From Spirogloea muscicola (Eukaryota > Streptophyta > Zygnematophyceae > Spirogloeales > Spirogloeaceae): 64,000 nucleotides of DNA. The notes beneath the pieces are model-generated. The model worked only from the letters and a program-made list of their open reading frames with translations. It did not search any database and had not been told where the DNA came from. The translations under genes were made by a program, and so were the position numbers. Location of the stretch: contig WELB01000040.1 in the NCBI GenBank assembly GCA_009602725.1, forward strand, positions 232,511 through 296,510. Reading direction: 5' to 3'. Positions 10,379 through 19,907 of this stretch are shown piece by piece. Each line of letters begins with the position of its first letter. Within the stretch, counting starts at the first letter, position 1.

Positions 10379-13300
10379 GCGCTCGGCCGCGGCAGCGTCA
10401 GCGACGCGGAGGCCGCCGCCGCGGGCCGCTCCTCCTCGGCGCCCTGCTCCTGCTGTGCCTGGCCGGCGGGGCCGCCGGCGCGCGCTCGCTGCCGCCGGTC
10501 ACCTACCCCCGCATGGCCACGCTCTTCTCCGTCGAGTGCAAGCCCTACTTCGACTGGCAGAGCATCGGCCTGGTGCACAGCTACAGGTAACCTCTCGCTA
10601 AGTTTAGTGGTAAGATTCCTCAGTGCCAAGGATGAGATGCGGGTTCGAATCGCTCCGGCGGCAGCTCGGAGGCCTGGCACGACACGGCTGCAAGTCAGAT
10701 CCATGGCCGTGCGCCTCCTACCGTTCTGCGCCATCGCTCCGGCTGTGCTCAGACACCTGTTAGATGGCCGTGTTGTCCCTTTGGACCTGCTTTTCCCACA
10801 TGGAGTGGCCCCGAGGGCGCCTTCCCAAGCCTTAGCTGCTACCTTTTGCTGCTACACTATGCACTTCGGTACATATATATAGAGAGAATTCTTATTTATA
10901 GATGAAAGAGAAGTCAATGTGCAAGTATTACTTGAAAGTAAGATTGGTTGCCTCTGGCACACTGTCTTGGCAGGAAGGCGAGGCAGCCCGGGCCAATCAC
11001 GCGCCTCCTCAGCTGCACCCCGGAGCAGCTCGAGAATTATCAGAACCTCAACATCACGCCGACGATGATCGTCCCCTCTTACACGCACCACCCTGTTTCT
11101 GGCGACTGGTGCGCCATGACGCTTGCCCATGATCAGCCTTTGGCAGACAGACGCCGAAGTAGCTGTCAATCTCAAACTGTGGTTGACGTGTTTGCCTTGC
11201 ACCATTGGTTTCCTGCCATAAGGTCAGCTGTATGCAGAGAAGCTGTTGCAGTGTCAACAGGCTGGTGCCCAGCCCGTCAGCGTCCGTACCTCCCTCAGGT
11301 CTTGCTAACGTTTTCTTGGGCTGATGATGCACCATTTCCTTGTGTACCTTATCGTCTTGCAGGTACCCTGCCATCAACAAGCCTGTTGGCGTGCTGCACT
11401 GGGTGCAGCACAGCCCACAGGCGCAGGAGGTGGATTGGGTTGTCATCCTTGACGCCGACCAGATCATGCGCGGCCCTATTGACCCCTGGGAGCTCAAGGC
11501 GAAGAAGGGCCAGCCAGTCGCCGCTTATTATGGGTACAGCGCACTATCCCCTGCGCCGGCCGCCATCTTGGTCAGGAACCTGCAGCAAATATCGTTTTGC
11601 CAGTAATTGAGGCTTTGGCGAACGTGCTGGTGACGGTCCCACCCACTTGGCTTGGCAATGGGAATACGCAGTATTCTGTTGGCTGCTGGCGGCTCTTATG
11701 CCTTATTCGAACTATTGCTGCAAAGCAGGTACTTAATCGGATGCGATAATATCCTGGCGCAGCTCCACACCAAGCACCCCCATTTGTGCGACAAGGTCGG
11801 TGGCTTCATCGTGATGCACATCGAGGACCTCCGCAAGTTTGCTCCGCTATGGTTGTCCAAGACGGAGGAGGTCAGGGCGGACAAGGCCCACTATTGGACC
11901 AACATCACAGGCGACATTTATGGCCAGGGCTGGATCTCTGAGATGTACGGCTACTCCTTTGGCGCCGCCGAAGTGAGATGCACGTCCCTCTACTCCACTC
12001 CCAGCTGGGCTCTCTTGGACCTCTGCAACGAGGCAGATTGCATGATGTTGCAAGGTCACGGATATGCACGGCCGAGGTTCCAGAGACACTGTCATCAGGC
12101 CACTAGGAGGGCAACAGAGCTTTGGAGCTCTGACTAGTGACCCTGTAGATGTTGCACCTGTTTTGCCTTGGCCCGTCGGCTGTGTTACGGCACGCTTGCT
12201 TCAGCGTACCGTCGCTCTCAATCCAGTGCATTGCATGATCGAGCCTCTGACTGCTGCATTTGTGGTATCCTCAACTCCTTTCCCCTGTCCCTCGACTCTG
12301 GTCAGTTGGAGCTGCGGCACCAGATCAACAATTGGCTGATGCTGTACCCGGGCTACGAGCCGGCGCCCAACCAAGACGTGCGCCTGCTGCACTACGGCCT
12401 TCCCTTTGGCGTGGACTCGTGGCGTTTTGGCAAGTCAGAGCACCATGATGATGCAATTGTGAATGACTGCAACAGGCTCTTCCCAGCACCTCCTTTCCCT
12501 GAAGACGTGAGTGCGAGGTTGCAAATTCTGGCCACTCTCTGCTGGCCTTGGCTCTAGGATCAGATAGCAAGATCCGGGTGCATGCATGCTTGCAGTTCTG
12601 CACCTTAGGCTGCTGGAAGAGACTCGCTGTGTTGTCTGGTTGACAAACGTGCACTTTGTATCGTTTCTTCACAGCGGCTATCGTTAGTGGCAACCGCTGA
12701 CCTCTGTGCCGGGTGGGCTGCTGCGACATTCCAGGTGACAGACACGGAGCCAACAAAGCGGCTGGCAGCACTGTACAGCATCGAGACAGTGAACACGATC
12801 AATGAGGGGCTGGTCATCCACCATGCGACGCACGGCTGCCCAGCACCTGAGCCCAGCCGTTACCTCTCCTTCCTCAAGTGCGTACTCCGACTAGTCTGGC
12901 CCTGCCATGTCCTGCTGCTATAGCTGTCGCGCTGCTGCAAGTATCGAGGAGGCGGCCCTGGCAAGGCTGCTCATGGTGGTAAGTCCTGCCTCGAGTGCAG
13001 GGCCAACATCGTGAAAAGCCTCAGCGATGGGGCTCTGGAAGGCCAGTACCCACCGAATCCGGTTGCGGTGCTCACGACGTCAGCGCGGGGGCGGCTGCTG
13101 GTGTCCAACCGGGTGTTGCGTGGGCGGCAGTCATCGCCTCCGTTGAGGGAGGAGGAGGAGGCTGAGGCCGACGTGGCGGAGGGAGGAGTGGAGGTGGAGG
13201 AGCAGGCGGCTGAGGTTGACGCTGCTGTGGCAGCGCACGTGCCGCCAGCGCTGCACAAGCCCGGGCCGCCAAGCGTGGCGGACCTCTGGAATCCACGGCA

Positions 13301-15953
13301 GGCGCCAGGGCGGCCCAAGATGGCGACCATCTTCTCGGTCGAGTGCAACACGTACTTTGACTGGCAGGCCCTCGGGCTGTTCTACAGCTTCGCGCGTAGT
13401 GGGCAGCCGGGCCCCATCACTCGCCTTCTCTCGTGCACAGACTCGGACCTGGAAAACTATAGAGGCATGGACATGGGGCCGACGCTGGCAGTGCCGTCGT
13501 GGAGCCGGCACCCAACGACCGGCGAGTGGTGAGTCTTGCGACCATTGCCTGCTATGAACTGCTGCGTCCCTTTGCAGAATCAGTCTGGACTGCCATGGGC
13601 CTACTGGTAGACGCCTTGAGAGTATAATCAAAGCATACATAGTGTAGATTATCTGGTGCTAGTATTCTAGTTTTCAAAGGCATAATGTTGGAAGTGCAGT
13701 GGAGACCCTCTTAGCTGGGATGGTCAAGCTTCCGCAGAGGACCAAGATTACCATGAGTTGACGAAGACGCTGCTGGTGTTGGTGCAATGGCAGGTACCCT
13801 GCGATCAACAAGCCAGTGGGTGTAAATCACTGGCTCAAGCACTCGGAGCAGGCAAATGAGGTGGAGTGGGTACTCATCCTGGACGCCGACATGATCCTGC
13901 GCTCACCGATTTTGCCATGGGAGCTCGGCGCTGAGAAGGGGCGGCCTGTCTCTGCACCATATGAGTGAGTTCTGGTTTCCATATCATTTTGCTTGGGCAA
14001 AGTTTTGGAATGAGTTGCACGAGACTTAGAGAGCTGCATAGTGTGATATTTAACCATGTAAAAAGTGCCATGGGAGCAATTAGCACACCTCTTGAGCATA
14101 CCTCTTGTGATTGTTGTCAACATTAGTCAACACAAGTGCTGGACCTCTTATGGTTAGTGAGGTCTCTGACGATCGTGCAAAATACTCCTGTTAAAAGCTG
14201 TGCAGCCTGCTTCTTAGAGGCAGGATGTGGTCCTCAACTCTGAACCCTAAGATCACTCGTTGCATGTCAAGCAGTTACTTAATTGGTTGCGACAACATCC
14301 TGGGGCAGCTCCACACGAAGAACCCCCACCTTTGCGACAAGGTGGGCGGCTACATCGTCATGCACATCGATGACCTGCGTACATTCGCACCGCTCTGGCT
14401 GAGCAAGACTGAGGAGGTCCGGGCTGACAAGGCCCACTATGCAACGAACATCACGGGCGACGTTTATGGGGAGGGCTGGATTTCGGAGATGTATGGTTAC
14501 TCGTTCGCAGCTGCAGATGTAAGTACTGCCTACGTGAGACCATACAGACGTGTTTTGAGACGATGAATGCCAACGAGTTGTTGCCACTTGCAGGAGCAGA
14601 AGAATCTTCTTAGGCGCCTGCCTGAGGATGTCTCCTGGAAGATCAGATGCAATGAAGCTATGCTTATTACAATGTGTTATTGCTGTCCCTCACATGCAGC
14701 TGGAGCTGCGGCACACGAGGAACAACGACATTATGCTGTACCCAGGATATCAGCCCCTGAAGGACGTTGAGCCAGCTCTGCTTCACTATGGGCTGGAGTT
14801 CATGGCCGGGGAGTGGGAATTTGACAAATCCAAGTGGCACAATCAGGACATGGCATTTGACTGCACGCTGCTATTTCCGGAGCCCGCCGACCCCGCGACA
14901 GTCACCAATGAGGATGAGCTTGAGCGTCGCAAGATGCTGATAAATATCGAGACAGTACAGACGCTTAATTACGCTCTCAAGGACTACCATGCCAAGAAGG
15001 GGTGCCGGCCTGGTGATGAGAAGGTCATGGATAAACCAGATCAAGCAGCCACAGACGAGGGCGGGGATGCTGCACAGGAGGCTGGGGAGCAGGAGGGAGA
15101 GGGGGGAGAGGAGGGAGAGGGGGCAGAGAGGGAGGAGGCAACAATGGTGCACGAAGAGGCAGGTGACAAGGTGGAGGAGGTTGGCGGCAGGGATAAGGGA
15201 GGGGAGGAGGATGGAGGTGGGGAGGCGACAAGCAAGACTGAGGAAGGCGGCGGAGGCGGTGGCGGCCAATTTGTCGCGGCCGAGGACAGAACCAACCTGG
15301 ACGTGGGCGGCGAAGGCGGCGGCGACGATGGCGGTAACGTTGCCAAGGCCGAGCAGCGGCAGGACGACAAAGCCGGCAGCGCGGAGAGCCGCAAGCTCAT
15401 CGACGTGTCAGGCGACGGGCACCTTGGTGATGAGCTCAGGGGCATGCTGCAGAAGCCCCCAGTGTACTCCGTGCTGGGGCTGGCCATCCCAGAGGACAGC
15501 TGGCTGATGGAGGTGCTGGCAGAGCACCCACGGTGGTGGATGGTCGGGCCCTGGGTCATCATCGTTGCTACGTTTGTCATACTCAGTGAGCGCTGCTTCC
15601 CACTCACCGGCCCTCAACGACCGTATGTTTGACAGTGGTGGGTGTGTTCAGGGTTCGAACGAGGCACCTGTTGTCAGGATGTGCTGTCGATATTAACTTG
15701 TGCAAGTAAGGTTGTCATCCTCGTGCTTATGGTGCAATTCGGTCATAATTTACATGCTTGCTTTTGGCATCTGGCAGTGCTGAGGAGCCTCTGCAGGAAG
15801 GGGGGCAAGTCGAAGGGCCGCAAGGGCAGCGTACGGCGGTCCGCCGCCGGCAGGGGCCAGGCTACAGCCGCTGCGCCCAAGCTGGCGGCCGGCAACGGCG
15901 TCCCCCAGTGGGCCGTGACTGACAAGAACCCCGGCAAGGACTGGACCGCCTGA
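10379..15953 (+). CDS. SGT1: Peptidyl-serine alpha-galactosyltransferase, two-domain (SGT1 type)
   Basis: Secretory-pathway enzyme that adds galactose to serine in hydroxyproline-rich wall glycoproteins of plants and algae. Exons: (gap)-10586, 10974-11108, 11363-11533, 11729-11972, 12306-12506, 12735-12877, 13001-13528, 13794-13964, 14275-14518, 14700-15585 and 15778-15953, all in phase. Order: hydrophobic signal region (LLLGALLLLCLAGG), catalytic half 1 (FSVECKPYFDWQ, PGPITRLLSC, VVILDADQIMRGP, YLIGCDNILAQLHTKHP, WISEMYGYSFG, YPGYEP), a short acidic linker, half 2 with the same motifs (FSVECNTYFDWQ, VLILDADMILRSP), a Gly/Glu-rich stem, one membrane span (WVIIVATFVIL) and a basic tail ending KDWTA. 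Both halves keep a DAD metal-binding motif. This layout matches the plant protein as I remember it. Only the N-terminus is missing (gap). Confidence 0.95.
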
Positions 15954-16396
15954 GTGCTCAGTCAAGTCCTTCCCTTACTTCACTCAAACCCCCACTCCAT
16001 TCCCCCCCCCTCAATTGTTCTCTAGACTCTTGGACCCCTCCCCTTTCTCCAATTTCCTTCTCTCTGGAGCTGGAGGTCCTAGTCACCTCATATGTGGCTC
16101 CGTTTGCAAGCAACGTTTGCTGCTGCGGTCGCATTACATTTCTTGATGGATTCGTTTGGTTGAGTTGGCTCCTTCAGAGCCGACTGGACATTGAAAGGTG
16201 TACTGACCAGTTTCGAGATGTTCTCATTCACCACATGAGTAAACATAAGTGTCGGCATGTGGATGTCGGGCGCCGTCGCTAAAGCAGGGTTGAGCATATT
16301 GTGTGTCTCGCGCACTTGATTGGCACCCGTGATCCGGCATGAGCCAAAAGCATACGGTAGCAGAGCCAAAGGCTCGCACTCAAGCTTTCCGAAACA
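15954..16396. other. 3' flank of SGT1
   Basis: Pyrimidine-rich stretch at 15960-16075, probably 3' UTR, then unassigned sequence up to the odd island. No gene was seen. Confidence 0.5.
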
Positions 16397-16705
16397 GTGC
16401 GAGCCCCAAAGAAGCAATTTGTCAACATGTCTCCAGGAGACAAGCCGCAATATCAAGGCACCGGGAGTCCGAAAAGATCTAGGCTGTCCTCCGATGATAT
16501 CATGAAACCAGAAGATCACTCGGAGGAGGACGAGGATCATCCGCCACTATCATCTAACTTCGCTGATGAAGCAGAGGTTGCCGATGACGGACCTCCGATG
16601 GAGAGGAGTGCTCAATTGTCTGCAGTCGCTATGATTGATAACTCCGATGGTGGCGCGACCGTGGCGACAGGCTCAGCCATCCCTCCTGAGTTTAACAATC
16701 AATAA
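16397..16705 (+). CDS. Unrecognised acidic small ORF in the tRNA/methyltransferase island
   Basis: Open for about 100 codons. A likely start is the internal ATG in NMSPGDKPQYQ at about 16427. The product is acidic and Ser-rich (DHSEEDEDHPPL, ADEAEVADDGPP) with one basic patch, SPKRSRL, and no domain I recognise. Its end overlaps the first unit of a tandem duplication, so the C-terminus may be newly made. It may be a leftover of the same imported or virus-like fragment as its neighbours, or not be expressed. Confidence 0.3.
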   Translation: MRAPKKQFVNMSPGDKPQYQGTGSPKRSRLSSDDIMKPEDHSEEDEDHPPLSSNFADEAEVADDGPPMERSAQLSAVAMIDNSDGGATVATGSAIPPEFNNQ

Positions 16706-16783
16706 ACAAAGCACGAAAAAGACCGTGGCGACAGGCTCAGCCACCCCTCCTGAGTTTAACAATTAATAACAAAGCACGAAAAA
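16657..16783. repeat. Tandem duplication, about 64-bp unit x2
   Basis: Units 16657-16720 and 16721-16783 each run from GACCGTGGCGACAGGCTCAG to GCACGAAAAA and differ at only a few positions. The unit ends inside the 3' acceptor end of the tRNA-Asp gene, so the tRNA terminus was copied with it. This looks recent. Confidence 0.9.
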
Positions 16784-16850
16784 GACGGGGTTTGAACCCG
16801 CCATCTCCGGCTTGACAGCCCGGCGCTTTGACCAGCTAAGCTACTTTTCC
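16777..16850 (-). tRNA. tRNA-Asp(GUC), bacterial/organelle/virus type
   Basis: Folds as a full cloverleaf on the minus strand. Acceptor GGAAAAG pairs with CTTTTTC (one G-T), with discriminator G at 16777. The D-arm stem is GCTT/AAGC around AGCTGGTCA; the anticodon arm is CCGGG-CTGTCAA-GCCGG with anticodon GTC and one G-G mismatch at the loop; the variable loop has 5 nt; the T-arm is GCGGG-TTCAAAC-CCCGT. A-box-like TAGCTTAGCTGG and B-box-like GGTTCAAACCC are present. The body resembles bacterial or plastid tRNA-Asp as I recall them, not the cytosolic eukaryotic one. No CCA is encoded. It may be an organelle-DNA insertion or part of a viral tRNA cluster. Confidence 0.8.
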
Positions 16851-16869
16851 CGATGGCGCGATGGCGCGA

Positions 16870-16900
16870 TGGGCAAGAACGGATTTGAACCGCTAAAAAT
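16870..16900 (-). pseudogene. tRNA 3'-end fragment
   Basis: The minus strand shows a T-arm (AGCGG-TTCAAAT-CCGTT) followed by an acceptor 3' strand CTTGCCC, about 20 nt upstream of the tRNA-Asp 5' end. No matching GGGCAAG 5' strand was found in the next 90 nt, so only the 3' part is supported. Two tRNA bodies this close recall bacterial, organelle or viral tRNA clusters. Confidence 0.45.
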
Positions 16901-17159
16901 CATTCAAGCAGGCCGGCTGCTGTTCTCCTGGATACAGACAAAGGTGAACCAGTATTGCAGGTAGACATTCCTAGATGGGAGGACAGCACTGCACCAGTCA
17001 ATCCTCCTCTTGTGCCTCCTGTCCATTGACCAGTTTGTGCCTCCTTCGGTACCTCCTCCTATGGTGCTGAGCTTGACGGCAAAGCGGAGTTTGGCATGCA
17101 CCACATCAAGCCAGTCAGTACCTCAGCAGCCAAGTCAGCTACAAACACAAATTACCTAA

Positions 17160-17305
17160 GTGGACCTCATCATGGCCGGTTTGCCATGTCAAGGCTTCAG
17201 CTCCCTCGGAAGTGGAAGGGGGTTCCAGCACGACCAAACATCCGTTTTCATTCCAATTATGGACTTGATGCATGACATCCGCTCGAGACAAACCACGCCT
17301 TACGG
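17160..17305 (+). pseudogene. Cytosine-C5 DNA methyltransferase fragment (motif IV region)
   Basis: Reads VDLIMAGLPCQGFSSLGSG then HDQTSVFIPIMDLM. PCQGFS is motif IV of cytosine-C5 methyltransferases, with the catalytic Cys, followed by the usual D-[RQ]-[ST] segment. I could not find the S-adenosylmethionine-binding motif before it or the target-recognition and ENV motifs after it; the modular repeat begins about 65 bp downstream. It appears to be a broken relic, either of a host gene or of a viral or bacterial one, given the tRNA next to it. A GGGTATGT donor-like site ends the similarity. Confidence 0.6.
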
Positions 17306-17369
17306 GTATGTTAATGGAAATGTGGAACCTAAACCTAGTCACCTTTTAGCCGTCTGTGACAATTTGGGA

Positions 17370-17900
17370 CCACAAACCCCGAGTCAGCAGCCGCTGACTC
17401 GAAAAGAGAGGAAGACTCTTCCAGTAGAGGGAGAAGGACGCTTCCAGGAGAGGGCGGTGGCTGGGAGAGGCCAGCGCAGACAACAAAGAAGAAGTGCGCG
17501 CCCATAGAGAAGAGGCTGGCAAAGCCAGCCCAAGAATGAACAATGTCCAAAGCCAAAGAAAGAGGAGCCGGAAGAAGGACTACACTACAAAACACTGCAG
17601 AACACAGAGACGATGCAGAGGGAGGCTCATACCCACGAGTGAGCAACATCAGGTCTGAGTAGCTCGCTGCAGGGAAAGAGGCACTCCGCCGAGACCAAGA
17701 GGCGGCGGCCATAGCACGAACAAAAGAACGAACAAAGTTCGAAGTAGTGAAAGAGACGCTTCCAGTGGAGGGCGATGGTTGTTACTGGCCAGCCCAGAAG
17801 AACGAGCGGACAAAATTCGAAGGGGCCAGAAAAGCGCTATAAAGCACACAGCGGCTCAAGTGGCCACTGGGTGCTCAACAGCCCTGCCGAGCAAGCCGCA
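17370..17900 (-). repeat. Modular interspersed repeat cluster, reverse copies
   Basis: Same blocks as at 43-45 kb: AAGAGGCTGGCAAAGCCAGC, AATGAACAATGTCCAAAGCC, GTGAGCAACATCAGGTCTG, GGCGATGG..GGCCAGCCC and AAAGCACACAGCGGCTCAAG. It separates the methyltransferase fragment from APC11. Confidence 0.75.
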
Positions 17901-17914
17901 GACGGCTCACTCAG

Positions 17915-17965
17915 GCTTCTAGGGTTTAGGATTTAGGGTTTAGGGGGTTAAGGGCTTCACTGTCA
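17915..17965. repeat. Telomere-like TTTAGGG patch
   Basis: Several TTTAGGG/TTTAGGATTT units in a row at the junction between the repeat cluster and the APC11 upstream region. Confidence 0.7.
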
Positions 17966-18034
17966 GCTGACTCTAGTCCTGGTCCAGCCCCATCAGCGCT
18001 GCGACTTTGGTGCGGCGCCCGGGAGGCGACGGCA

Positions 18035-18038
18035 ACGA

Positions 18039-18073
<35 letters not shown>

Positions 18074-18074
18074 C
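18035..18074. repeat. GGC triplet microsatellite upstream of APC11
   Basis: About 13 GGC triplets, 120 bp before the APC11 start codon. Confidence 0.85.
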
Positions 18075-18193
18075 CATCTCAGGAATTTGGCCTGGGCTGT
18101 CAGACCGACGCCGGTGGTGAAGCCGTCGCAGAAGCGCCCCCGGCTGGCGAAGCGGCCTCCGGCGATGAGCTTCTGAAGGGCCACGCTGCAGGC

Positions 18194-19216
18194 ATGAAGG
18201 TCAAGATCCTCAGGTGCGGCGCCGAGCCCTCGCCGCCGCCGCTGCCGCGTCCGGGCGCGCCCATGACTTGCCAATGGCCTCCGGCTTTCGGACCTTGTCA
18301 GTTCCTTGCAAGCTGGCTGCTCACAGCCCTAGCCCCCTTTAAGCGAGCCACTGTCTCCGGCGAGCTCCCAGCTGCCTGCTGAACGCTGGTGCCGCCCTCA
18401 GCGGCCCACCTTTCTTCCTCCGCCTGCCGCGCAGCTGGCATGCGGTGGCGGCGTGGACGTGGGGCGCGGCGGACGACGCCTGCGGCATCTGCCGCATGGC
18501 CTTCGACGCCACGTGCCCCGACTGCCACATGCCCGGCGACGACTGCCCCCTCAGTCAGTCACCACTAAGCCCTACACCCACAACCCACAACCAAAAATCC
18601 CTAGCCCTTCGCCTGCAACCGCAAACCTGATCTCCAACTCGAACATCGCCCAGCCCTGACCTTAACACCAGTTATAAGACACAACCCCTGCTCATTGCCT
18701 TCATACGAGGCCAATCCTTTGGCACTGTCCCGACGCACTCAGCATACAGACCGTGAGGGCCGGCTGGGCCCCTCGCCGGCACAGCCTCTGTCGGTCCCTT
18801 GCTTCCGTGTGTGCCATTTGCTCCACTTTCCTTCCCTGCTCGCCTCACATTCAGCTCTAAGGTCGGGCTGTTAGCGCTTCCGAGGTTCTACATTCTGGAG
18901 CTCAGTTTCAACTTCTCAATCCTAGATATCAACCCTGCTCGTACCCTTGAGCCCCAAATGCAATAAGTACAATAAGCCAGCTCATCCGCAAGTTTGTCAA
19001 GCTCTCTACTGAATATAAGAAAGAAATTGCGCACCCATAGAGAAGGATATAAGGAAAGTTGTGCTGAGCGCTCTATACGCCTTCTGTACGGGTGTGGCAG
19101 TTTGGGGAGCGTGCAACCATGCATTCCATCTTCACTGCATCCTCAAGTGGGTCAACTCGCAGAGCCCGCGGCCCCACTGCCCCATGTGCCGCAGAGAGTG
19201 GAGCTTCCGAGGATGA
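18194..19216 (+). CDS. APC11: Anaphase-promoting complex subunit 11 (RING-H2)
   Basis: Catalytic RING subunit of the APC/C ubiquitin ligase; it recruits the E2 enzyme to drive mitotic cyclin and securin destruction. Exons 18194-18213, 18435-18553 and 19101-19216 join in frame to exactly 84 residues, the size I recall for human APC11. The protein starts MKVKILSWHAVAAWTW, then CGICRMAFDATCPDC and MPGDDCPLIWGAC, then NHAFHLHCILKW, and ends HCPMCRREWSFRG: a full set of zinc ligands including the extra APC11-specific cysteines. Intron 1 contains a piece of the modular repeat (18279-18352). The upstream region has a GGC run and telomere-like motifs. Confidence 0.97.
18279..18352 (+). repeat. Modular repeat fragment in APC11 intron 1
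   Basis: GGCCTCCGGCTTTCG is joined directly to GACCTTGTCAGTTCC, an AGCTGGCTGCTCACAGCCCT block and GCGAGCCACT. These are parts of the 4.5-5.5 kb blocks, shortened and fused. Confidence 0.7.
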
Positions 19217-19907
19217 GATGAAAATTACAAGAAATGTTCCTCGTGATCAAAGACTTGTACTGCTTCTGATGCAGGTTCAGGCAGACTTGGTTCCTTGAAT
19301 ATACATACAAATCCTTGTTGTGGAGCTTTGACTTCTCCACCTACCTATCCGACCTGCATTGCAGTGTCCAGATGTGAAATGACTGCTTCATGCTTGATGC
19401 AATTCTTTCTGGTTAGCAACTCAGAGCTACCACCCACATTCAGCCTCCGAATTGTGGAGTTGATCAACTTCGATGATTGTCACCAGAGAGGTGGAATCAC
19501 CAATGATGCTTCAGTCAGTCAAATAGTGCTTAGTCGTTGTGGTGGAGCAACTAGATTTAAGGCTATGCCGTACCTAAAGCTGACATAACCGAGCACACTG
19601 AAGCTTACCGGTGCCTCATGTGTCAAAAAATGAGACCACTGGCTACAGCAGCAGGCCAGCAGGCCTCGTCCTGCTCGCTGCCAGATGGACTTGCGAGTGC
19701 ATCTGAAATGAATTGAAAGTGGGTCTACTTCATTATTCCCATCTTATCCTTGCTCTCCAAAGTGCTTGCTCTGTGAACAGCATGCACCGTGCTCGCAGCT
19801 ACACCCTCAATGGTGATTGACAAGCTTCCTACTCAGGTCCAGTGACCTGTCTGAAGTTGAAGCAGATCTGAGCCCACAGCTCCCTGGTCTGACTCACTGG
19901 CTGCCAG
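19217..19907. other. Convergent 3' region between APC11 and CYP97B
   Basis: Small open frames only (19295-19588 +); no family recognised. It probably holds the two 3' UTRs. Confidence 0.5.

Noticed and set aside
10974-15585. Two tandem SGT1-like genes instead of one
   Set aside because: The exons at 12735-12877 and 13001-13528 join the halves in frame with a plausible linker, the first half has no stop or membrane span of its own, and the plant protein I recall has the same two-half layout.
16904-17160. Upstream part of a complete methyltransferase gene
   Set aside because: The frames here show no S-adenosylmethionine-binding motif and cannot be tied to the PCQGFS fragment with confidence; left unassigned.
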